The translations under genes were made by a program, and so were the position numbers. Below are positions 16,859 through 26,264 of a DNA stretch of 56,744 nucleotides, one piece after another. This DNA comes from Bacteroidota bacterium (GTDB taxonomy: Bacteria; Bacteroidota; Bacteroidia; Bacteroidales; VadinHA17): contig DRPN01000167.1 of NCBI GenBank assembly GCA_011374625.1, positions 1 through 56,744 on the forward strand, given 5' to 3'. The first letter of the stretch is position 1. Every line of letters starts with the position of its first letter. Under the pieces are notes generated by a model. The model worked only from the letters and a program-made list of their open reading frames with translations. It had not been told where the DNA came from and made no database searches.

Positions 16859-18361
16859 TTACCCCATCATTCTTTTCACAATGCTTTTGTTAAACAGAAG
16901 CAACACTGCCAGTAGGATCAGCCATTGCATCCACATGGTTGCAATACTGTATGGATTAAATGGATTGAGCCATTCTCCGGGAGCAAACTGGGTAATAGCC
17001 AGGAACATCCACCAAATAAGAAGTATCAGTGCCGCAACTGGAATAAAATAACTGATGATATAGTCCCACCATTTCCCCAGTTTCCAATCGTTTTTCATGG
17101 CATTCAAATCCGAACGAAAAGCAGTAGCCCCGCCTTTAATAACGGCACCGGCAATAATTGCCCCCGATATCATCAGTCCGACCCCCCATACAAAATCCTG
17201 GTTACTGAGAAAATCAAGGTTTCGTGCAGAAGGAATTCCCAGCAAATAACTGATACAAACCACTATCAACACAGCCCGGCTGCGCTGAATACCTGTGTCA
17301 ACCAGCAGGCGGGAAGCCAACTCAAACATAGCTATGAGAGAACTGAACCCTGCAAAGCTCAATCCCAGAAAAAACAGTACCGCCAGAATGCTCCCCAACG
17401 GCATTTGGGCAAACAACTGCGGCATCCACATAAAAGTTAATCCTGTGGAAGCAGGACCACTTTCACGCATTACTTCAAGCACCTGTGCATCGGCCATCCC
17501 CAGATGTCCCTGCAGAACAGAAAATACGGTTCCGAAGATCATCACCGCAGCCAGCATACTCACAATATTGTTTCCAATTCCAGTGGTAAAAGCATTCTTT
17601 ACGGCCCCGTGCTCCAGTTTCATATAAGCAGCATAGGTGAGGAACAGGCCCCAGCCGGCACCTGTATCCCATGCATTCTGTGTAAGCGCCTGTAACCAGG
17701 TTTCAGGCCGGGCAAGTTGATCCCACTGGGGTCTGAATAAATAACCAATTCCTGCTCCGGCTCCAGGAAGGGTTACTGCCCTTAGAACAGACAGAATCAC
17801 AATAATCAGCAGAGTAGGTATCAGAATTTTATTCACCCTTTCTATTCTCCTGATCCCTTTCCCTATGGATAAACCGGCAAACGTAACCGCAGCAAGATGA
17901 ACAAGAAAAGGCCATCCACTGTTCTGAAAACCATCCCATATCTGTATGGCTGTTTCCGTATCATGAGGCAAAGGATAAAGAACTGTCTGTACCAGATAAT
18001 ACAGGCACCAACCAACCACTACCGCATAAAAAAAGGCAATGGCGGTAGCCACCATGGCAACAAATCCGCCCATCCAGGCATATCTGCCACCCATGGCTTT
18101 AACAAAAATGCCTATGACACCCGAACGGTGTTTCCTGCCCAGTCCATATTCCGCAATAATCAAGGGTATACTCCACAGAAACAGAAATATGAGCCAGGCA
18201 ACCAGAAAAGCACCGGCCCCTTCTTCCCCTCCCGTTTGAGCAGCAATCCTGGGGAACCTCCAGATATTTCCCGTTCCCACTGCAATACCCAGAGCACTCA
18301 GAATCAAACCAAGCCTGGATGAAAATCGCTGTTGAATGCTGGCATCGAGTGAACGGGACAT
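16859..18361 (-). CDS. Sodium-dependent transporter, neurotransmitter:sodium symporter family
   Basis: A 500-residue membrane protein of the NSS/SNF family (LeuT fold), which moves amino acids or related solutes inward with Na+. The first helix carries the sodium/substrate signature ALGIAVGTGNIWRFPRIA, followed by GGEEGAGAFLVAW; about 11-12 hydrophobic segments follow. The solute cannot be told from sequence alone. The ATG at 18361 begins MSRSLDASIQQRFSSRLG, typical of the family, and is preferred over upstream in-frame starts, which would add 17 residues. It is transcribed alone, with about 475 bases of gene-poor DNA upstream. Confidence 0.93.
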   Translation of the reverse strand: MSRSLDASIQQRFSSRLGLILSALGIAVGTGNIWRFPRIAAQTGGEEGAGAFLVAWLIFLFLWSIPLIIAEYGLGRKHRSGVIGIFVKAMGGRYAWMGGFVAMVATAIAFFYAVVVGWCLYYLVQTVLYPLPHDTETAIQIWDGFQNSGWPFLVHLAAVTFAGLSIGKGIRRIERVNKILIPTLLIIVILSVLRAVTLPGAGAGIGYLFRPQWDQLARPETWLQALTQNAWDTGAGWGLFLTYAAYMKLEHGAVKNAFTTGIGNNIVSMLAAVMIFGTVFSVLQGHLGMADAQVLEVMRESGPASTGLTFMWMPQLFAQMPLGSILAVLFFLGLSFAGFSSLIAMFELASRLLVDTGIQRSRAVLIVVCISYLLGIPSARNLDFLSNQDFVWGVGLMISGAIIAGAVIKGGATAFRSDLNAMKNDWKLGKWWDYIISYFIPVAALILLIWWMFLAITQFAPGEWLNPFNPYSIATMWMQWLILLAVLLLFNKSIVKRMMG

Positions 18362-18836
18362 ACAAAAATTTTTTTGGCCAATAAAATAACAACCATCATT
18401 TAACATTTCCAAAACAACGGCTGGATATCATAAATGCCCATTATATTTTCATATCTTTAGATATATTGTTCTTTCGCAAAACTGACCCCGGAAGAAATTA
18501 ATGTAAATAATTGAAACGAAAATATGGAAATAATGCATTTGATTTTATATTTTTACAAATAGCATGCCTAACCGTTATTGTGTTTATTGCACACAACAGC
18601 AGAGTTATCCAATAATTCTGTGTCTATTCCCTATTCTCAAATCACCTGATTCCAATGATACGTGAAAATATCTGAATAAATTCCCGTCTTCTTTGAATTT
18701 GAACTGGTTTTCGGCCGAGCTTTATTTATGCCCTCATTCAGAAATTATATGCTGACACAGGAAATAGAATTCCGTACAGGTATTTCCTTTCTTTAAATTA
18801 AATTTTAACACAATAAAAATCCGGCTTCTATGAATC
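18362..18836. other. Gene-poor AT-rich interval
   Basis: About 475 bases with no supportable gene on either strand. It must hold the promoter of the sodium symporter, but no clear TTG/TAnnTTTG pair was seen. It contains a short palindrome ATATCT-TT-AGATAT (18451-18464) and a weak inverted repeat TTGTGT/ACACAA (18578-18596), neither of recognisable function. Together with the broken gene that follows it looks like a decaying segment. Confidence 0.5.
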
Positions 18837-19424
18837 ATGTTATTCTCCCTGCTTACCTCCTGCACGGAGAAAATTAATTATGATCTGGCCAAATACAGGG
18901 AATATGAATCATTAAAACCTGAGCAGAAAAAAGAAATATATGTAGAACACTTCACAGACCGTTCAGGGATATGGCCCGAAGATTCTCTATCATACAAAAT
19001 CTGTAAAATTGAAAACGGATATTACAAACTTATTGCCCGATCTTATATGCAGATCACCCAGCCTACATATCAGGTTAAACGATCTTTGCTTGAAATTGAA
19101 GTGCTGGTAAAACAGACTGAAAACCCGGATAACCTCTTTTTCCGGATTGACCTACAGAGCGTTTTTACTCTGGGCATTTCTGTTCAGGAAAGCCAGATAG
19201 GCACACAAAATTCGATGTCGGGACAATCTGTTTTAAACGGTATAAACCAATTCAATAATCTAACCATATGAATTATTTATAAATCTGTGCTGTATTATGT
19301 TAATGATATATTGGTTGGGACAAGCAGTCTGGAATATTACTATGAATATTTCGGCTTCCTGGCAGGACGCAATATAATAGCATTAGCAGATTATATAAAG
19401 TTCTACACATTTGATGTTGAATAA
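18837..19424 (+). pseudogene. Lipoprotein gene interrupted by in-frame TGA
   Basis: The first open part (18837-19271) encodes 144 residues beginning MLFSLLTSCTEK, a lipobox-like start that is very short and lacks the usual positive charge, so the 5' end may also be damaged. The TGA at 19269-19271 is followed, in the same frame, by a further 50 sense codons ending in TAA at 19422-19424. That stretch reads as normal protein (IIYKSVLYYVNDILVGTSSL, then EYYYEYFGFLAGRN) rather than random sequence. The simplest reading is a nonsense mutation in a gene of about 195 codons. No family was recognised. Its neighbours are the AT-rich gap and an S9 peptidase. Confidence 0.65.
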
Positions 19425-19533
19425 GGTCCGGGAGTTCGGATACTCTCTTTTAAAATATTATCATCTTTTCTCCCTGCCGACAGGAAAGATTTTATACTTT
19501 TACCTTAAGTCGTAATCAAATGCTATTGATATC

Positions 19534-22260
19534 ATGAATAAAACCCTTTTTTTACCGGTACGTTTGTATATCCTCATATTTTTTCTTCTTCCCAACTCTC
19601 TGGTACTATCCCAGGAAAGTAAGCCCTGTTTGTCGGTTGAAGATTACGATTCCTGGCATTCACTGGGACAAACCAGCATATCTCCGGACGGGAAATGGAT
19701 TGCCTATTCCCTGAATTATGTAAGTGGCACAGATACACTTTTCATCAAACCAACGCGGGGGGATAAGACATATAAAATACCTCACGGAAACCAACTTGCT
19801 TTCACGGAAGATTCAAAATGGGCCGCCTGCCTGCTGGGATATTCCGAAGCAGAAAGAGAAAAAATGCAGGAGAAAAAGGAGGAAATCAGAAATAAACTGG
19901 TATTGATCTGTCTTGCTGACGGTAAGAAAAAAACAATAAAAGATATTCAGTCATTTGAATTTGCCAGAAATTCCATTCACCTGGCCATGGAAACCTATAC
20001 GGGAGAGGACGAAAGGAAAGATCTGATTATCAGAAATCTTGAGCAGGGAACCCACCTGGACCTGGGGAACGTGTCGGAATGGTCGTTCAACAAACCCGGA
20101 ACACACCTTGCCTTTCTTATGAATACCGAAGGAAACAGAGGTAACGGAGCCCATCTGATCCTCCTTGACAACTACCATATCCATATCCTTGACAGTGATA
20201 CCGTAACCTACCGTCAGCTGTCATGGGACAAAAACGGCTCGGCCCTGGCATTTCTGAAATCGTTTACCGATACCCTGTTCAAAGATGAAAGCCATATCCT
20301 TTATGCCTTGAATGATCTGAACAAACCACAATCATTGAAAGTGCTCGACCAGCGGGAAATGCAAAGCTTTCCGGAAAACATGAAAATCAGCGAACATTAT
20401 ACACCCCGCTGGTCGGAAGATCTTTCTACTGTCTTTTTCGGGATAATCGACTGGGAACCTGCTGAGAAGGATTCTGTTAAACAGGGTGAAAAGAAAAACG
20501 AAAATATCGCTGGTGTGGATATCTGGCACTGGAAGGACGATCCGATACAGCCACGGCAGGAAAAAACCTACAACCGGGATAAAAATTTTTCGTACCTGTG
20601 CGCATGGCATCCCGAAACCGGCAATACCGTTCGTTTGAGTGATGAAAAAGCCCGTGAAGCAACACTTACCGGCAACCAAAAATATGCCATGGTATGGGAT
20701 AAGACTCCCTATCAGCCACAGTTCCGCCTTGAACATGGGAATCTTTACCTGGTTAATGTCACCAGCGGAAAGAAAACCCCGGTGCTGACAAATTTTAAGA
20801 TCCAGTATTTTGCGGGGTCATCGCCGGAAGGAAAATATCTGCTGTATTTCAGGGATCATCACTGGTGGACATATGATATTGCAGAGGATAAACATACCAA
20901 TTTAACCGGAAGCATACCGGTACCGTTCTGGAATACCCGGGATGACGGACCCCTGGTTGAAAAACCTCCCTTCGGATCGGGAGGATGGATGAAAAACGAC
21001 CAGGAGGTAATTCTTTATTCCGAATACGATACATGGAATTTCCGCCCCGACGGAAGCAATGCCATAAACCTGACCCATGGAAGGGAGAATGAGATACGTT
21101 ACCGCATTTTACGCCTCGACAGGGAAGAGGAATGGGTGGATCCGGATCAGCCGGTTTATTTTTCCAAGTTCGGGGACAAGACCAAAAAATCGGGATTCAG
21201 TATGCTGGAACCCGGAGGAAAACTACGGGAACTGTTGTATGAAGATAAACTTTACCGGCAGCTGAGCAAGGCAAAAAAGGAAGAAGCTTATATCTACACG
21301 GCAGAATCATACGAAGATTCGCCCGACATATATTTTACTGACAATCTTTTCAGAAAAACCACACCCCTTACCCGAACCAATCCTCAACAATCCCATTATT
21401 CCTGGGGGAAAGCCGAACTGATTGACTTCACCAGCCAGAACGGAAAACCGCTCCAGGGAGTTTTACATTACCCTGCCAATTTTATCCCGGGAAAACAATA
21501 TCCCATGGTGGTTTATATTTATGAGATACGTTCCAATTCACTGCACCAGTACATTCATCCTTCCCCGCGAAGTTTCTATAATATCACCCATTATTCCCAG
21601 CAGGGATATTTCGTCTTTCAACCCGATATTGTATACGAAGTGAACGAACCGGGGATGTCGGCTGTGAACTGCGTACTTCCCGGTGTTAAAAAGGTTCTTG
21701 AAACCGGAATGATTGATGAAAACAGTGTCGGGCTCATGGGCCATAGCTGGGGGGCCTATCAAACAACCTTTATCATAACCCAGACTGATCTTTTTTCTGC
21801 AGCAGTAGCAGGAGCCCCGCTAACCAACATGATCAGCATGTACAATTCCATTTACTGGAATACCGGAACACCCGACCAGCAAATTTTTGAAACCAGCCAG
21901 GGCAGATTCAGAAACCCCTACTGGGAATTAATGGACAAATATATACGGAATTCCCCGCTGTTCCAGGCTGAGAATATCGAAACCCCCCTTCTGGTGGCTT
22001 TCGGGAATGAAGATGGAGCCGTTGACTGGCACCAGGGAATCGAATTGTACATCACCATGAGAAGAATGCAAAAACCAATGATTATGCTGGTTTACGCCGG
22101 GGAAAATCATTCGGTCAGGAAAAAAGAGAATATGCTGGATTATACCGCAAAAATCCATCAGTTTTTCGCCCATTACCTCAAAAATGAAAAAGCTGAACCA
22201 TGGATTATAGAAGGGATGAAATATCTTGACAAAAAGAAACGGGAAAGAGAACATCAGTAA
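19534..22260 (+). CDS. S9 family (prolyl oligopeptidase-like) serine peptidase
   Basis: A 908-residue secreted peptidase. A signal peptide (LYILIFFLLPNSLVLSQ) precedes a beta-propeller domain with the PDGKWIAYSL-type WD/PD40 repeats (about 40-600) and a C-terminal alpha/beta-hydrolase domain (about 640-890). The catalytic triad is readable: S738 in GHSWGAY, D827 in FGNEDGAVDW and H859 in AGENHS. These enzymes cleave oligopeptides and supply amino acids, in the periplasm or at the surface. It is somewhat longer than a typical dipeptidyl peptidase IV and belongs to the large Bacteroidota S9 group. The following DUF4139 gene starts 155 bases later. Confidence 0.92.
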   Translation: MNKTLFLPVRLYILIFFLLPNSLVLSQESKPCLSVEDYDSWHSLGQTSISPDGKWIAYSLNYVSGTDTLFIKPTRGDKTYKIPHGNQLAFTEDSKWAACLLGYSEAEREKMQEKKEEIRNKLVLICLADGKKKTIKDIQSFEFARNSIHLAMETYTGEDERKDLIIRNLEQGTHLDLGNVSEWSFNKPGTHLAFLMNTEGNRGNGAHLILLDNYHIHILDSDTVTYRQLSWDKNGSALAFLKSFTDTLFKDESHILYALNDLNKPQSLKVLDQREMQSFPENMKISEHYTPRWSEDLSTVFFGIIDWEPAEKDSVKQGEKKNENIAGVDIWHWKDDPIQPRQEKTYNRDKNFSYLCAWHPETGNTVRLSDEKAREATLTGNQKYAMVWDKTPYQPQFRLEHGNLYLVNVTSGKKTPVLTNFKIQYFAGSSPEGKYLLYFRDHHWWTYDIAEDKHTNLTGSIPVPFWNTRDDGPLVEKPPFGSGGWMKNDQEVILYSEYDTWNFRPDGSNAINLTHGRENEIRYRILRLDREEEWVDPDQPVYFSKFGDKTKKSGFSMLEPGGKLRELLYEDKLYRQLSKAKKEEAYIYTAESYEDSPDIYFTDNLFRKTTPLTRTNPQQSHYSWGKAELIDFTSQNGKPLQGVLHYPANFIPGKQYPMVVYIYEIRSNSLHQYIHPSPRSFYNITHYSQQGYFVFQPDIVYEVNEPGMSAVNCVLPGVKKVLETGMIDENSVGLMGHSWGAYQTTFIITQTDLFSAAVAGAPLTNMISMYNSIYWNTGTPDQQIFETSQGRFRNPYWELMDKYIRNSPLFQAENIETPLLVAFGNEDGAVDWHQGIELYITMRRMQKPMIMLVYAGENHSVRKKENMLDYTAKIHQFFAHYLKNEKAEPWIIEGMKYLDKKKREREHQ

Positions 22261-22340
22261 GGAAGGATCATCTTACCGGTTTTACGGCTTTTTGATTTAT
22301 TTTTTACGCACGAAATATATTGCAGAAAAAAAACTTTTCG

Positions 22341-22390
22341 ACCTTTACATAAAAGGTACATGGGTGGCATGATGATTGTACATCACCCAT
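22341..22390 (+). repeat. Two adjacent inverted repeats before the DUF4139 gene
   Basis: ACCTTT-ACATA-AAAGGT (22341-22357) is followed by ATGGGTG (22360-22366) and CACCCAT (22384-22390) around a 17-base spacer. They lie 25-75 bases before the ATG at 22416, so they could be an operator or a leader structure; there is no T run as for a terminator. Confidence 0.35.
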
Positions 22391-22415
22391 TGTTCTAATC
22401 AAAACAGCCATTGTC

Positions 22416-24032
22416 ATGAGAACCATTCCCATTATCGTGATAAGTTTTGCCCTGTTATTCCCCTCAATACTCAGGGCAAACAACGATCCGATCCCTGTTA
22501 CCGGAAAGATCCGGTCGGTCACAGTATTTCAGAAAGGGGCCCAGGTTTTTCGTACCGGAACTGCCGCAATACCTTCAGGTAAATCCACCCTGGTTTTTGA
22601 AAATCTTCCCCGGGATTTGAATCCCCAGAGCATTCAGGTTTCAGGAAAGGGCGCATTCACCATACTGGCGGTTTCTCACCGCATCAACTATCTGCAAGAC
22701 AGAGAAAAGAACGAACAAATCCATGCCCTGGAAAACAAACTGAAATCACTTGAACAGGAAAAAGCCATACAGGATGGACTAAAACAGGTTTTTGAAGCAG
22801 AAGTGTCTATGTTGCTGGCTAACAAGGCGATCGGAGGTTCTCAAAACGGCGTGGAAACCACACGGTTGAAAGAAATCGCTGATTTTCTGCGCAAAAGACT
22901 CACAGAAATTTCTTCTGAGAAAATTAAAATACAGGAAAAGACACGAATCCTGGAAGAGGAAATCCGGAACATCAGGAATCAGTTGAACCAGATGGGAAGT
23001 TCAGGCAGGATCCCTGTGAGTGAAGTACAGGTACAGGTCAGTGCCGGCAATCCGCAGCAAGGGAAACTGGAAATCAGTTACATGGTGAACCAGGCCGGCT
23101 GGACTCCCCGGTATGATATCCGGGCAACAGATATCCGGCAACCCATTAATCTGGTTTACAAAGCGGCCGTTTATCAGAATACAGGCGAAGACTGGAAAGA
23201 AATCCCCCTGACCCTTTCCACCGGAAACCCGCAGCTCAGCGGAACAAGACCCAAACTGAATCCCTGGTATCTGGATTTTTACGAGCCGGCGTACCGGAGC
23301 ATGCAGGGTAAACTGGCTGGCGTACGGGCCACTTCTGCCAAAAACAAGGCCGAAATGGAAGAAGCCGTAGCAAGCGCTCCGGAAGCTTCCACAGCAGCAT
23401 CCTATACAACTGTAAGCGAAGGGCAAACCCAAATATTATTCGAGATAAAAATTCCCTATACCATTCCTTGCGACGGGCAGGAAAACATGGTGGAAATTTC
23501 GGGTTTTTCCATCCCGGCCACTTTTGCATACCATGTAGTCCCCAAACTGGACAGGGATGCCTTTTTACAGGCAATACTCACGGATTGGAAAGAATATAAT
23601 CTGTTACCCGGAGAAATGAATTTGTTCTTTGAGGGCACTTATGTGGGAAAATCTTTCCTGGATACACGCAGTACGGGCGATAATCTGGAACTATCACTTG
23701 GAAGAGACCGGCAGATCATTATTGATCGTACCATAATGAGGGATTACTCAAAAAAACAATTCCTCGGTAACAAGGTCACTGACACGCGCAGCTGGGAAAT
23801 CCGCATCAGGAATAACAAGTCCGCCCCTGTTCATCTGGTGGTGCAGGACCAGTTCCCGGTATCCACCAATAAGGAAATCGAAGTGTCTCTGATAGAAAGT
23901 TCAGGAGCAAGTGTTAACCATAACACAGGCATTCTTACCTGGGACATACGCCTCCAGCCGGATGAAAGCCGTATCCTTCGGGTTGGTTACGAAGTAAAAT
24001 ATCCTTCTGGGAAAAATATCATTCTGGAGTAA
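22416..24032 (+). CDS. DUF4139 (mucoidy inhibitor MuiA-like) exported protein
   Basis: A 538-residue protein with a signal peptide (MRTIPIIVISFALLFPSILRA). The N-terminal DUF4140-type region (VTGKIRSVTVFQKGAQVFR ... LVFENLPRDLNPQSIQVSG, about 28-85) is followed by a coiled coil (about 90-195) and the large DUF4139 beta domain (about 200-538, including YMVNQAGWTPRYDIRAT and TGEDWKEIPLTLSTGNPQ). The molecular function of this family is not known. A linker within the DUF4139 region (about 289-300) reads MQGKLAGVRATS, like the plug motif of SusC-type receptors. It is probably periplasmic or outer-membrane associated and is transcribed separately from the S9 peptidase gene. Confidence 0.88.
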   Translation: MRTIPIIVISFALLFPSILRANNDPIPVTGKIRSVTVFQKGAQVFRTGTAAIPSGKSTLVFENLPRDLNPQSIQVSGKGAFTILAVSHRINYLQDREKNEQIHALENKLKSLEQEKAIQDGLKQVFEAEVSMLLANKAIGGSQNGVETTRLKEIADFLRKRLTEISSEKIKIQEKTRILEEEIRNIRNQLNQMGSSGRIPVSEVQVQVSAGNPQQGKLEISYMVNQAGWTPRYDIRATDIRQPINLVYKAAVYQNTGEDWKEIPLTLSTGNPQLSGTRPKLNPWYLDFYEPAYRSMQGKLAGVRATSAKNKAEMEEAVASAPEASTAASYTTVSEGQTQILFEIKIPYTIPCDGQENMVEISGFSIPATFAYHVVPKLDRDAFLQAILTDWKEYNLLPGEMNLFFEGTYVGKSFLDTRSTGDNLELSLGRDRQIIIDRTIMRDYSKKQFLGNKVTDTRSWEIRIRNNKSAPVHLVVQDQFPVSTNKEIEVSLIESSGASVNHNTGILTWDIRLQPDESRILRVGYEVKYPSGKNIILE

Positions 24033-24094
24033 CCTTTTTTCAGAAAAACGAAAATAACATAACCGGCAAATTGACGTCAGGCGCTGTGACGCAT

Positions 24095-26221
24095 CTATTT
24101 TATGCCCCAGGTATTTCCTGACTGGACGGCCACGGCATATTGTCCTGGTTTCAATTCACGGGGCATAACTACAAGGCTGTGACCAATGGTTTTCATTTCG
24201 AAGGAAATGGATGTCCATGCTGCCCCGGCATCTTTCCGGTATAGCAGAGATATTGATTCGGGGCCCGGAGATTTTTTCACCTGACGTAAAAAAGTGTCTC
24301 CAAAAGAAAAATACGGATCGATAAAAAAGCTGCCTTTCATAACATAATTCCCCGCGGGAATCCATTGTACATCCCAATATCTGTCACCGGCAATATACCC
24401 TTCCATTTCGATTCCTTCGGGTTCAATCCATATCAACGATGGCCTGAACAGCAATGAATCTGTGATAGAAAGTACTTCGATAACCATATTTTCTTCCGGA
24501 AGTTCATACCTGCCCGGATTACGGATCAGTTTTAACTGATCAGTTACAGCATCTGAAACCTTCTCCTCCGGATCCAGCCATGCGGCCACCGGGAAAAAAG
24601 GAAGCATAAACTCCTGATACGTCCTATTCCCGGGGAATTTTACCGTTCTTTTAATCCTGTTCATGTACCTGTCAACAAACAATACTTCTATCCTGTTATC
24701 AAGTGCAAATAATTTCCGGCCTCGAAGCCTCTGTCCCACATAAATTCCGGTACGGTATCTGGAACCTTCGTGAATAATATGCATAGAATCAATTGTAAAT
24801 GCGGGAAAACCTTCTGTATAGATCCATGCATTAAAAAACGATGTCAGATCGGTTCCGGAATATTCAGAAAAAAAACGTTTCATTTCCTGTGTGGTGACCG
24901 ATTGAAAAGCATACTGCCTGAGATATTCCCTGAGGGTACGGAAAAACAATCCGTCCCCCATAAAACCCCTGAGAGTATGTACCATGTCAGCCCCCTTGTC
25001 ATATACAGTAGTTCCGTAAGTAATTTCTTCGGGAATACCATATACCGGATAGTATCCTTCATCTCTCAGATGTGCCTGCTGAAGGACCCTGTAATGATTT
25101 CTCCTCACATTATTCATGAAGGTTTCCCTTCCCATGGCATATTCCAGAAACAGAGCTTCTGCATAGGTAGCCCAACCTTCGTTAAGCCACATATCTTCTG
25201 CTGTGGCACAGGTTACCTGATTCCCTACCCAGCTGTGCGCCAGCTCATGAGCATACAAAAGCTGGTATTTGTCATCTCCGGTAATAGTAGAAGCTGATAA
25301 AGCAATATTACAGGCATGTTCCATAGCACCGCCTGAAAACGGAACTGACACATATCCAATCCGGGGCCAACAGTACGGCCCAAAATAATGTTCAAATGCT
25401 TCCAGTATAAGGGGAAGTGATTCAAAAGATTTTAAAGCTTTGAGCGAATCGGCTGGTTTTACATAAATAGAAACCGGGATATCCCTCTCCGTGCCGGAAA
25501 TAATAGATTCCAGGGCGACATAATTTGAAACAGCTACTGACGAAAGATAAGTTGGAATAGCTTTATCCTGTTTCCAGTGAAAGGTATGGTCAGGCCCAGG
25601 ATGATCTATTACCTCGAGCAATTCTCCACTGCATACAGCCGTCAGTTGGTCTTCCACTTCTATGAAATATTCGTAACTGGCACGATCAGTAAAATTATCC
25701 ACACATGGGAACCAGGCCCTGCCAAAAGTTGGCGGAGTAGAACCCATACCAACCCCCATATTGTAAGCCGTCCCTTCTTTAAAATAAAATCCACCCCATC
25801 TGGGATCGGTAGCAGGTTTCCCCCGATAAAAAACCGTTACCATAAATGATGTATTCTTCTCCACCGAATAAGGCAGCGGGATAGAAAGCAATTGCCCGTT
25901 ATAGGTGAAACCTTCCACAATTTCTTCATTGAACCAGACAGAATCCACCTGCATGGACAAAAGGTCGAGATGCACCCGGGTCAGGTTCTCCCGTGTGGCC
26001 ATGATCTGTATATCGGCATGCCCTTTAATGAAAGGATCGTACACATCAGGTATTTTCAGATGTAAAAGATAATGGATCACATCAATGTCCTGGCCCGAAG
26101 CAGAATTTTTCCCGCCGGTCTGTAAATGGGGTGTGCCGGATATAGTCGGACAACATACAAAACTGAAAAGCAAAATCCATAGCCGGCTCAGGAATACCGT
26201 ATGTAAAACAATCGTAAGCAA
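24095..26221 (-). CDS. M1 family metallopeptidase (aminopeptidase N-like)
   Basis: A 708-residue secreted zinc peptidase. After a hydrophobic signal (LWILLFSFVCCPTISG) come the M1 N-terminal beta domain and the catalytic domain with GAMEHACNIALS (the exopeptidase GxMEN-type loop, here GGAMEHA) and the zinc site H325-E326-x2-H329 in HELAHSWVGNQ with E348 in WLNEGWATY. Asn is replaced by His in the GAMEN motif, so exopeptidase specificity may differ. The only usable start is TTG at 26219-26221, as no ATG or GTG occurs in frame before the signal peptide. purQ ends 43 bases upstream on the same strand. Confidence 0.9.
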   Translation of the reverse strand: MLTIVLHTVFLSRLWILLFSFVCCPTISGTPHLQTGGKNSASGQDIDVIHYLLHLKIPDVYDPFIKGHADIQIMATRENLTRVHLDLLSMQVDSVWFNEEIVEGFTYNGQLLSIPLPYSVEKNTSFMVTVFYRGKPATDPRWGGFYFKEGTAYNMGVGMGSTPPTFGRAWFPCVDNFTDRASYEYFIEVEDQLTAVCSGELLEVIDHPGPDHTFHWKQDKAIPTYLSSVAVSNYVALESIISGTERDIPVSIYVKPADSLKALKSFESLPLILEAFEHYFGPYCWPRIGYVSVPFSGGAMEHACNIALSASTITGDDKYQLLYAHELAHSWVGNQVTCATAEDMWLNEGWATYAEALFLEYAMGRETFMNNVRRNHYRVLQQAHLRDEGYYPVYGIPEEITYGTTVYDKGADMVHTLRGFMGDGLFFRTLREYLRQYAFQSVTTQEMKRFFSEYSGTDLTSFFNAWIYTEGFPAFTIDSMHIIHEGSRYRTGIYVGQRLRGRKLFALDNRIEVLFVDRYMNRIKRTVKFPGNRTYQEFMLPFFPVAAWLDPEEKVSDAVTDQLKLIRNPGRYELPEENMVIEVLSITDSLLFRPSLIWIEPEGIEMEGYIAGDRYWDVQWIPAGNYVMKGSFFIDPYFSFGDTFLRQVKKSPGPESISLLYRKDAGAAWTSISFEMKTIGHSLVVMPRELKPGQYAVAVQSGNTWGIK

Positions 26222-26264
26222 AGCAGATGATAAATAACTTACAATAAATAAAGGTTTCAGGCAA

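Noticed and set aside
18451-18464. Palindrome ATATCT-TT-AGATAT as an operator
   Set aside because: AT-rich 14-base palindromes are expected by chance in this AT-rich gap and it has no clear position relative to a promoter.
19269-19271. TGA read-through or selenocysteine
   Set aside because: There is no suitable stem-loop just after the TGA, and TGA ends several neighbouring genes normally.
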